In this document: positions 1-5,485 of the stretch, one piece after another
Layout of the letters: each line of letters begins with the position of its first letter
Numbering within the stretch: the stretch's first letter is position 1
NCBI GenBank assembly: GCA_030628785.1
Contig: DAOVQI010000232.1
Coordinates: forward strand, 1 to 5,795
Length of the DNA: 5,795 nucleotides
Direction: 5' to 3'
DNA from: Bacteroidota bacterium
GTDB lineage: Bacteria > Bacteroidota > Bacteroidia > Bacteroidales > VadinHA17
The notes under the pieces: model-generated
The model's input: the letters and a program-made list of their open reading frames with translations, nothing else
The model's database searches: none
What the model was told of the DNA's origin: nothing
Position numbers and translations under genes: made by a program

Positions 1-140
1 AAAAGAAAATCATGATCGATATTAACTTTCATAATAACAGCCTGACCACTAAACCCAAAAGAGCCGTCATTTGGAAATATACACTGAAATTCCTGTTCCG
101 GTTGCAAAATGCCATGCAGTTTTTCTCAGTATTTACATAA
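1..140. other. Possible gene fragment at the left edge, direction uncertain
   Basis: Two exactly opposed reading frames are open to the left edge. The plus frame (codons starting at 3) runs without a stop to TAA at 138-140 and would give the last 45 residues of a basic protein ending LQNAMQFFSVFT. The minus frame using the same codon boundaries is open from 125 to 1 and contains a protein-like stretch with segments FPNDGSFGFSGQAV and MKVNIDHDFL. It has a stop at 128-126 and no ATG before 32-30. The fragment could be the C-terminus of an upstream plus gene, the first ten residues of a minus gene starting at position 32, or a decayed remnant. I do not recognise a family in either frame. An open run of this length in AT-rich DNA could also arise by chance. 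Confidence 0.25.
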
Positions 141-180
141 TGAGTGACTAATCAGTACGTTGGGATGAAAAGAAGCAGAC

Positions 181-225
181 TGTTATAAAATGTTATATGT
201 TATAAGTTATATGTTATATGTTAAT
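181..225 (+). repeat. Heptamer tandem repeat, unit TGTTATA
   Basis: One TGTTATA copy lies at 181-187. After three A residues, five contiguous 7-bp units follow at 191-225: TGTTATA, TGTTATA, AGTTATA, TGTTATA and a degenerate TGTTAAT. The units fit the consensus NNGTTAY when phased as ATGTTAT. The same motif recurs in reverse complement at 496-530 and in related forms at 1483-1510 and 1821-1835. No function is known to me. Confidence 0.8.
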
Positions 226-274
226 TTTTTAGAACAGCTAAATTTGTAAATAATCAGTCTAAGATAAGTAATCT

Positions 275-346
275 TGCCACTAAGACACTAAGTCTCACAA
301 AGAGAAAAACTTAGTGTTACCTTTGAGCCTTTGTGTCTTAGTGGCA
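275..346. repeat. Palindromic intergenic repeat with 14-bp perfect stem
   Basis: TGCCACTAAGACAC at 275-288 is the exact reverse complement of GTGTCTTAGTGGCA at 333-346. Inside it, CACTAAG at 286-292 pairs with CTTAGTG at 310-316, and CACAAAG at 296-302 is complementary to CTTTGTG at 329-335, so at least two alternative folds exist. The element is 72 bp and has no coding potential. It resembles the dispersed 'cactaagacac' family I associate from memory with intergenic DNA of environmental Bacteroidota. That association cannot be checked here. No T-run follows either arm, so it is not a standard terminator. Confidence 0.75.
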
Positions 347-495
347 TTTCATGATTCTGAGATTAAAACCGGGAAACTATTATGTAAATCAGAATAATAA
401 CATCAACAACAAATTGGTTATTCGCATAACTGATTAGTTACATAATTTTAATACCAAGGCTTAGGGGAAAATAATATGTTTTATGAAAATACAGC

Positions 496-530
496 GTATA
501 ACTTTTAACGTATAACCTATAACAATTAAC
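496..530 (-). repeat. Inverted heptamer tandem repeat, unit NTATAAC
   Basis: Five contiguous 7-bp units end in AAC: GTATAAC, TTTTAAC, GTATAAC, CTATAAC and AATTAAC. Read on the minus strand they match the NNGTTAY heptamer of 181-225, so the two arrays form a widely spaced inverted pair across the spacer. The array ends 64 bp before the start codon of the membrane protein gene. Confidence 0.75.
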
Positions 531-594
531 CTGAATATAAAAAAAAGAGACTCTTGAAATCTAAATAGTTACCATACGAAAAACAGTCTATACC

Positions 595-1479
595 ATGAAT
601 ATTACAAAAGCATATGCCAGTGGTTTTAAAACAACGGTCAGATTTTTAAAAATGACCTTGGTAATTTACATTCTCAACCTGCTGATGGGTCTAACCATTG
701 CTATTCCCTTTATGGGAGTACTAAAGGAAGCATCTAATAGGTCACTGTCAGTTCATAATTTGCTAAAGAATTTCGATTTCACTGCACTTCAGGAGTTTAT
801 GAGAAACGCAGATGGAACAATTGGTAATCTTTTCCGTCAGGGCTTCTGGTTAATTCTGTTTTTCATGGTGCTAAGTATTTTCCTTACCGGTGGGATATTA
901 CATATTATTAAACAAGAGAAGTCAAAGTTTAGTTTAAGAACATTTTTTTCAGGATGCGGTGCATTCTTTTTCAGATTTTTCAAATTAACCCTTTATACTA
1001 TTATCCTTCATTTAATTATCGCCCTCGTTATATACTTAATTTATTCACTAATTATTGCAGGTTCATACGAGTCGGTGGCTTCCGAGAAAGTTCTATTCTA
1101 TTTATCTTTAATATTCGTCGGGTTACATCTCATAATTGGTATATACCTGATAGTAATTACCGATTATTCCCGGTTCATACTTGTTTTAAATGATTCCGGG
1201 AAAGTATTAAAATCCATATGGCTGGCAACGAAGTTTGTTACACGGAAGTTCCCGCGTACATACGGTCTATACCTTATGCTGCTCGTTATCCCTCTTATCT
1301 TATTCTATTTGTATATGATAGTATCAAGGACCATTGGAATGACTTCAGGGATTACTATTCTGATAATGTTTGTTCTTCAGCAATTATTTATTTGGTTAAG
1401 AATTAGTTTGAGGATCTGGACCTTTGCCAGTCAATTCGATTATTATTCAGCATATTATAAACAAACTGATACTAATTAA
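595..1479 (+). CDS. Uncharacterised six-helix integral membrane protein
   Basis: A 294-residue protein in one uninterrupted frame. Hydrophobic segments at about residues 20-43, 84-105, 131-155, 166-189, 223-243 and 250-268 predict six membrane helices and no cleavable signal peptide. The hydrophilic stretch 44-82 between helices 1 and 2 is the largest loop. After helix 4 comes DYSRFILVLND, and after it a basic amphipathic stretch, KSIWLATKFVTRKF (about 206-219). This layout recalls uncharacterised Bacteroidota membrane proteins in which an Asp-Tyr-Ala/Ser-Arg motif follows a helix, and loosely the membrane domains of DUF4013 or glycerophosphodiesterase-like proteins. I cannot assign it to a named family, and no catalytic motif is visible. 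The ATG at 595 is the first in frame and allows the full first helix; no Shine-Dalgarno precedes it, as is usual in this phylum. It is followed by a 517-bp spacer, so it is probably not co-transcribed with the next gene. Confidence 0.85.
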   Translation: MNITKAYASGFKTTVRFLKMTLVIYILNLLMGLTIAIPFMGVLKEASNRSLSVHNLLKNFDFTALQEFMRNADGTIGNLFRQGFWLILFFMVLSIFLTGGILHIIKQEKSKFSLRTFFSGCGAFFFRFFKLTLYTIILHLIIALVIYLIYSLIIAGSYESVASEKVLFYLSLIFVGLHLIIGIYLIVITDYSRFILVLNDSGKVLKSIWLATKFVTRKFPRTYGLYLMLLVIPLILFYLYMIVSRTIGMTSGITILIMFVLQQLFIWLRISLRIWTFASQFDYYSAYYKQTDTN

Positions 1480-1510
1480 CCCAAGTTGCGGGTTACGGGT
1501 TATAAATTAC
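1477..1510 (+). repeat. Heptamer array and small hairpin overlapping the stop codon
   Basis: Four 7-bp units at 1483-1510 (AAGTTGC, GGGTTAC, GGGTTAT, AAATTAC) fit the NNGTTAY-like heptamer. TAACCC at 1477-1482, which includes the stop codon of the membrane protein gene, can pair with GGGTTA at 1490-1495 across a 7-nt loop. No T-run follows, so it is a weak terminator candidate at best and is better described as a repeat abutting the coding end. Confidence 0.65.
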
Positions 1511-1586
1511 AAGTCAATGAATATGAGGACTTTAATATTTAAAGTGGCTATGTTCCATAATCTGGTCGTTTTTTAATTTTGTAACC

Positions 1587-1694
1587 TACTCGTCTGACCA
1601 CTAAAATGCATTAGCTTTTTACATAAACCATAACATATTTGCAATGTTTCAAATCTAAACTAATCGCCCGGCAGCAGTAGTGGTCTGACGAGTA
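1587..1694. repeat. 17-bp inverted repeat pair enclosing 74 bp
   Basis: TACTCGTCTGACCACTA at 1587-1603 and TAGTGGTCTGACGAGTA at 1678-1694 are reverse complements except at one position (16 of 17). The enclosed 74 bp is AT-rich with a short GC-rich patch next to the right arm. The geometry would fit a miniature inverted-repeat element or a small invertible segment. No clear target-site duplication flanks the arms, and no recombinase gene is in the window. Confidence 0.7.
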
Positions 1695-1741
1695 TCAATA
1701 CTAAATCCAACTAATAACAACAGCATCTTAGAACAGAGCCT

Positions 1742-1797
1742 TTAAAGTTTATACTTTAATTTAAATATAAACAATTAGAATAATATGTATCATATTA
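1742..1797. repeat. Two AT-rich dyad symmetries
   Basis: TTAAAGT at 1742-1748 pairs with ACTTTAA at 1753-1759 (4-nt loop). TAATATG at 1781-1787 pairs with CATATTA at 1791-1797 (3-nt loop). Both have 7-bp perfect arms. They lie 200-255 bp before the sensor-phosphatase start, further than a typical operator. In such AT-rich DNA they may be fortuitous. Confidence 0.35.
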
Positions 1798-1820
1798 ATT
1801 ATAAGCGCATTAATCCGAAA

Positions 1821-1858
1821 CTTGTAACTTGTAACTAGTTCCGAAGGAATGCCTTCGG
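1821..1858. repeat. Heptamer pair followed by a GC-rich hairpin
   Basis: CTTGTAA is repeated in tandem at 1821-1834; on the minus strand this reads AAGTTAC-type heptamers. Six bases on, CCGAAGG at 1841-1847 pairs perfectly with CCTTCGG at 1852-1858 around the loop AATG. The hairpin is the most stable short stem in the spacer. It has no T-run on either side in the positions expected of a terminator, and it looks like a REP-like dispersed element. Confidence 0.7.
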
Positions 1859-1888
1859 CACAACCTAAATTAATTAGAGTGTGTCTAT

Positions 1889-1924
1889 TAACTTTGTACT
1901 TTTGTCTTTTATCTTTTATCTATT
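1889..1924 (+). repeat. CTTTT-type 7-bp-period array containing two TAnnTTTG motifs
   Basis: From 1890 the sequence runs in 7-bp units: AACTTTG, TACTTTT, GTCTTTT, ATCTTTT, ATCTATT. The first part contains two perfect matches to the Bacteroidota -7 element, TAACTTTG (1889-1896) and TACTTTTG (1897-1904). Neither has a TTTG-like -33 element 19-21 bp upstream. They may be promoter cores, or products of the repeat that happen to match. Confidence 0.5.
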
Positions 1925-1953
1925 GTAGTACATAATAAAAAACGATACTTTTT
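1922..1953 (+). promoter_or_regulatory. Candidate Bacteroidota-type promoter for the sensor-phosphatase gene
   Basis: ATTG at 1922-1925 is followed after 20 bp by TACTTTTT at 1946-1953. These match the primary sigma consensus of Bacteroidota (TTTG, 19-21 bp, TAnnTTTG) with one mismatch in each box. Transcription would begin around 1960, giving a leader of about 35-40 nt before the ATG at 1997. The match is moderate and unsupported by any other signal. Confidence 0.35.
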
Positions 1954-1996
1954 AATACTGAAGAGTTACATCAGAAGTATATTAAACCCCTTAAAG

Positions 1997-4900
1997 ATGA
2001 AATACTGCAAATCCATTCTTCGATTCATTTTTGCGATTATTCTTACGATTAATCCTCTTCGAGTTAATTCCCAGGAAGGCAATCCTTTTTTTACGAATAT
2101 CAAACTACCGGTGGGAGTTGACAACCAGAATTGGGCCATTGCTCAAAACGAAGAGGGAGTGATGTTTTTTGCAAACAGAAAAGGTATCCTGAGTTATGAT
2201 GGATTGGAATGGAATTATCTCGAATCGGTCGAAAGGCCATATTCTTTGATCTATGAACCTTCGGGTAACAGGGTATATGTTGGATGCGAAGATAATTTTG
2301 GATACATAACCAAAAATGACTATGGTCAGTACCTTTACCAAAATATTTCATCGGAATTTTCAGAACTGGGAGTAATATCCCGTATCCTGTTTAATCAGAC
2401 TTTTCTTTATTTTTACAGTGATCAAACCGTTACACGGGTTGATCCGGAAGATTTGAAAAACAAAAAAGTCTGGCGGGCAAATCCGGGAAATCCATTCAGA
2501 GGAATGGTTCTTATTGACACTTTATTATTTATTAACATAAAAGATATCGGACTGCACAGGATAGCAAGTGATTCAATCCTTCTTATTCCGGGGAGCGATA
2601 TTATCGATAAGGATGAAATCATATTCAGTATTCCTTTTAACCGGGAAGAAGTTCTCTTTGCTACCGATAACAGCTTTATTTACCGTTTTGACGGGGGAAA
2701 AATTGAAGATTACATCATTAAAGATGAGGAATATATCCAGGAAAGCGTATTATCAGGTGGGATCGAATTGAATGAAAAAGAAATCGCATTGGCGACTCTT
2801 ACAGGCGGGTGTGTTATTGTTGAAAAAGAATCAGGAAAAACCAAATTTACTTTGAATTACCAAACGGGTTTACCTGACGATGAAATATATGCCATTGGTA
2901 AGGATAACAGGAATGGTTTATGGCTCTCACATGAATTTGGAACAACAAGGATCGATTTTTCAATACCGGTAAGAAATTACAATTCGTACCCTGGTTTGGA
3001 AGGAAATCTTCTTTCAATCGTTGACTTCAATAACACCATCTATGTAGCCACAAGTGAAGGGGTTTATTTCCTTACTGAAGTAAAAGACTATGCTGAAATC
3101 GAGGTATTGGTGAAAGCAAGAGATAAAAAGGAGCCTACAGAAGTAATAAAAGAAGAAATACCACACCGGACAAAAAGAAAAACCAGGGAAAAAAAGACCG
3201 AACCAACAATACAGGAAACTCCCGGGGAAGAAAGGGAAAAAGAAAAACCTCGTAAAGGCTTTTTATCCAGGCTCTTGGAGAAAATAGCCCCGCCACAGGA
3301 AACAGAAAAAGAGCAAATTGAAACGGTCATGACTATCAGCCCTGAAAAGCCTGAAACCGAACCCGAAACAATTTCGGTTTCAATAACACCTCCAAAGACA
3401 ACATATGTGAAGAAAAAGACTTATGCCCTTCAATCAATTAGCCATAAGTTTAGTAAAATCAAAGGTTTGGATGATAAATGCAGGCAACTGGTAAAATTCC
3501 GTGATCAGATCCTGGTTGGGACCAATACCGGATTATACAGAATAAAAAATAATGAAGTCAAATTTATAGCCGCTTATACCTATATCAATTATATTTTACC
3601 TTCAAAAAATCAGGAAGGCTTGTTTTATATTGGCACACCCGGGGGCGCATTTACCGTTGTTTACAAGGAAAACTCATGGGAAGTGAACCGGGAATTCTTT
3701 AAAGAAAATGTTCCGGTTTACTCGATTTTTGAATCCGGTGAGTATGTATGGTTGGGATCCGATACAAAAGCTTATAGAATTAAACTTAGTAAGGAATTCG
3801 AACCCGTTAAAGTAAATTCATACTACTTTCTGGAAGAATTCTCTGAAAAAGTAATGGTCAGAGGTCTGGAAAACCAGCCATATTTCCTTCTTTCAACAGG
3901 TATTTATGGATTTGACACGGAAATAGATGAACTGGTAAGTATCGATACCCTTCAGGATCGTAAACAACAATTCTACCAATATGTTTTTGCCGGCGACAGA
4001 CAAACCTGGATTTCAAAAAACCAGGAGTGGTTCTCTCTTGATACCATTTCTGAAATGAGTACGATCTTACCAAAATATTTAAAACTTTTTGACAGAATTC
4101 AAAATATTTACACCGGTTCGAACAATAATATCTGGATTATCAATGAAGACAATAAGCTCAACAAAATTCTTTACACTGAGATTTCTCCTGCCCGTGAAGA
4201 ATTCAACCTTTTTATTCAAACCGTCACCAACCAGGCAGGATTAAGTTTCTCCTTCACAGAATTAGACTTCAGTGCAGAAAACAATAGTCTTGAGTTTAAA
4301 ATTATCGCCCCCTACTACATCAAATCAAACCAGACACAATATCAGTATTTTCTGGAAGGGTTAAGTCAGACCTGGTCAAAATGGACGGAGAATCCGGTTG
4401 TATTTTTTCCATATTTACCTCCAAATGATTACCTGCTGCATGTAAGGGCAAAAAACATTATGGGATCCATCAGTCCGGAGAAAAGTGTCCGGTTCAGCAT
4501 TGCCCCTCCTTTTACCAGAACGGTATGGTTTTATCTGCTTATTGGTTTAGGAATTATTTTGGCCGTTTATTTATTAATCATTATTCGGGAAAGAAAATTA
4601 CAGCATGATAAAAAAGTCCTGGAAATTAAAGTCAGGGAAAGGACGAAACAAATTGAAGAGCAAAAAGAGGAGATCATGACACAGAGAGATGAAATTGGGC
4701 AACAGAGGGATGAAATAGTCTTGCAAAAACAAGAAATTACTGACAGCATTCAGTATGCACAGAGAATTCAGAACGCCATCCTTCCGCCAAAAGATTTTGT
4801 CAGCAAAATCATTCCCAATCATTTTATTTTATTTAAACCCCGTGATATTGTCAGTGGTGATTTCTACTGGATTGCCCAAAAAGATAACAAAGTCATTCTT

Positions 4901-5485
4901 GCAGGTATCGATTGTACCGGACACGGAGTGCCGGGCGCATTTATGAGTATGCTGGGTTACTCTTACCTGAACGAAATTGCCAATAATTATAAGATCACAA
5001 AAGCAAGTCTGATCCTGAACCGTTTAAGGAACTACATAAAAACAGCGCTTCGCCAAACCGGAAAAGAGGGTGAAGCCAAAGATGGTATGGATATGGCCCT
5101 GTGTGTTCTTGATCTTGAAACACGTAACCTGCAATTCTCAGGTGCCTATAATCCACTTTACTTAATAAGAAACAAGAAGCTTATGGAAATTAAGGGAGAT
5201 AAAATGCCAATCGGCATTTATATTAATGAAAAAAAGTCGTTTACCAACCATGAGCAGACCCTGAAAAAGGGTGATGTAATTTATATTTTCTCGGATGGTT
5301 ACATTGACCAGTTTGGTGGGAAAAAAGGGGGTAAATTTAAATCCAGACCTTTCAAGGATCTCCTGTTGGATATCTATGGTAAACCCATGAATGAACAAAA
5401 GGAAATTCTTAATACCACCCTTGAAAATTGGAAAGGCGACAATGCCCAGGTCGATGATATCCTTGTTATGGGATTTAGAATTTAA
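1997..5485 (+). CDS. Periplasmic beta-propeller sensor fused to SpoIIE-family PP2C serine/threonine phosphatase
   Basis: An 1162-residue single-pass sensor. Residues 1-25 form a Sec signal peptide, with likely cleavage after VNS-25. Residues 26-370 and 476-730 carry two-component-regulator propeller blades, for example D303-x-x-x-G-L-W309-x-x-x-x-x-G315, LVGTNTGLYRI (506-516), YVWLGSD (583-589) and a weaker blade at 703-715. A charged low-complexity insert (372-475) separates them. A Y_Y_Y domain follows (about 765-835; YFLEG 784-788, YLPPNDYLLHVRAKN 806-820), then a membrane helix (844-863) and a coiled coil (865-918). The cytoplasmic SpoIIE/PP2C domain (916-1162) keeps its metal-binding motifs: SGDF 953-956, DCTGHG 972-977, DGMD 1029-1032, SDGYID 1099-1104 and QVDD 1151-1154, so it should be active with Mn2+ or Mg2+. 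It should link a periplasmic signal to dephosphorylation of a cytoplasmic phosphoserine/threonine target, by analogy an anti-anti-sigma protein; none is encoded nearby. Unlike hybrid two-component sensors it has no histidine kinase or receiver. The first in-frame ATG yields the complete signal peptide, supporting this start. Confidence 0.95.
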   Translation: MKYCKSILRFIFAIILTINPLRVNSQEGNPFFTNIKLPVGVDNQNWAIAQNEEGVMFFANRKGILSYDGLEWNYLESVERPYSLIYEPSGNRVYVGCEDNFGYITKNDYGQYLYQNISSEFSELGVISRILFNQTFLYFYSDQTVTRVDPEDLKNKKVWRANPGNPFRGMVLIDTLLFINIKDIGLHRIASDSILLIPGSDIIDKDEIIFSIPFNREEVLFATDNSFIYRFDGGKIEDYIIKDEEYIQESVLSGGIELNEKEIALATLTGGCVIVEKESGKTKFTLNYQTGLPDDEIYAIGKDNRNGLWLSHEFGTTRIDFSIPVRNYNSYPGLEGNLLSIVDFNNTIYVATSEGVYFLTEVKDYAEIEVLVKARDKKEPTEVIKEEIPHRTKRKTREKKTEPTIQETPGEEREKEKPRKGFLSRLLEKIAPPQETEKEQIETVMTISPEKPETEPETISVSITPPKTTYVKKKTYALQSISHKFSKIKGLDDKCRQLVKFRDQILVGTNTGLYRIKNNEVKFIAAYTYINYILPSKNQEGLFYIGTPGGAFTVVYKENSWEVNREFFKENVPVYSIFESGEYVWLGSDTKAYRIKLSKEFEPVKVNSYYFLEEFSEKVMVRGLENQPYFLLSTGIYGFDTEIDELVSIDTLQDRKQQFYQYVFAGDRQTWISKNQEWFSLDTISEMSTILPKYLKLFDRIQNIYTGSNNNIWIINEDNKLNKILYTEISPAREEFNLFIQTVTNQAGLSFSFTELDFSAENNSLEFKIIAPYYIKSNQTQYQYFLEGLSQTWSKWTENPVVFFPYLPPNDYLLHVRAKNIMGSISPEKSVRFSIAPPFTRTVWFYLLIGLGIILAVYLLIIIRERKLQHDKKVLEIKVRERTKQIEEQKEEIMTQRDEIGQQRDEIVLQKQEITDSIQYAQRIQNAILPPKDFVSKIIPNHFILFKPRDIVSGDFYWIAQKDNKVILAGIDCTGHGVPGAFMSMLGYSYLNEIANNYKITKASLILNRLRNYIKTALRQTGKEGEAKDGMDMALCVLDLETRNLQFSGAYNPLYLIRNKKLMEIKGDKMPIGIYINEKKSFTNHEQTLKKGDVIYIFSDGYIDQFGGKKGGKFKSRPFKDLLLDIYGKPMNEQKEILNTTLENWKGDNAQVDDILVMGFRI
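4667..4738 (+). repeat. 21-bp coding repeat encoding heptads of the signalling coiled coil
   Basis: Residues 891-914 consist of three 7-residue units plus a partial fourth: EEIMTQR, DEIGQQR, DEIVLQK, QEI. Isoleucine falls at 893, 900, 907 and 914, and also at 886, as one core position of a parallel coiled coil. The DNA repeats every 21 bp. It lies directly before the DSIQYAQRIQNAILPP helix (916-931) that opens many Bacteroidota SpoIIE domains, so it is probably the rigid linker transmitting the signal. Confidence 0.75.

Larger units (their letters stand above)
144..441. repeat. Outer imperfect inverted repeat around the central palindrome
   Basis: GTGACTAATCAGT at 144-156 matches the reverse complement of ACTGATTAGTTAC at 429-441 at 12 of 13 positions. 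The pair encloses the 275-346 palindrome roughly symmetrically (centres about 292 and 310). It could be the boundary of a small non-autonomous element, but the arms are short and I see no target-site duplication, so chance is possible. Confidence 0.3.
141..594. other. Repeat-rich non-coding spacer upstream of the membrane protein gene
   Basis: No convincing gene lies here on either strand. The stretch holds a heptamer array (181-225), a 14-bp inverted repeat with an inner hairpin (275-346), an outer imperfect inverted repeat (144-156 with 429-441, 12 of 13 matching) and an inverted heptamer array (496-530). I found no good TAnnTTTG promoter with a properly spaced -33 element before the gene at 595. 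The nearest resemblance, TAACTTTT at 499-506, lies inside the heptamer array and has no matching upstream box. Confidence 0.6.
1480..1996. other. Repeat-mosaic spacer between the two genes
   Basis: No coding region is supported in these 517 bases. In order it contains a heptamer array (1483-1510), a 16/17 inverted-repeat pair (1587-1694), two AT-rich dyads (1742-1759 and 1781-1797), a heptamer pair with a GC-rich hairpin (1821-1858), a CTTTT-type 7-bp-period array (1890-1924) and a possible promoter for the sensor-phosphatase gene (1922-1953). Confidence 0.7.

Noticed and set aside
42..53. 12-bp match to the left arm of the inverted repeat at 1594-1605
   Set aside because: One 12-bp exact match in a window of this size is expected about by chance, and no second arm is near it.
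181..530. CRISPR array
   Set aside because: Repeats are 7 bp, contiguous and without spacers, and no cas gene is present.
954..1406. Overlapping plus-strand frames inside the membrane protein gene
   Set aside because: They are out-of-frame shadows with no protein-like pattern, whereas the main frame gives six regular membrane helices.
1841..1858. GC-rich hairpin as a rho-independent terminator of the membrane protein gene
   Set aside because: It lies more than 360 bp past the stop codon and lacks an adjacent T-run on either strand.
1997..2080. Lipoprotein signal for the sensor
   Set aside because: The only early cysteine is residue 4, before the hydrophobic core, so there is no lipobox; a standard Sec signal ending at VNS-25 fits better.
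3088..3330. Minus-strand frame opposite the charged insert
   Set aside because: It is the serine/phenylalanine-rich antisense shadow of the Lys/Glu-rich coding segment and has no independent start signal.
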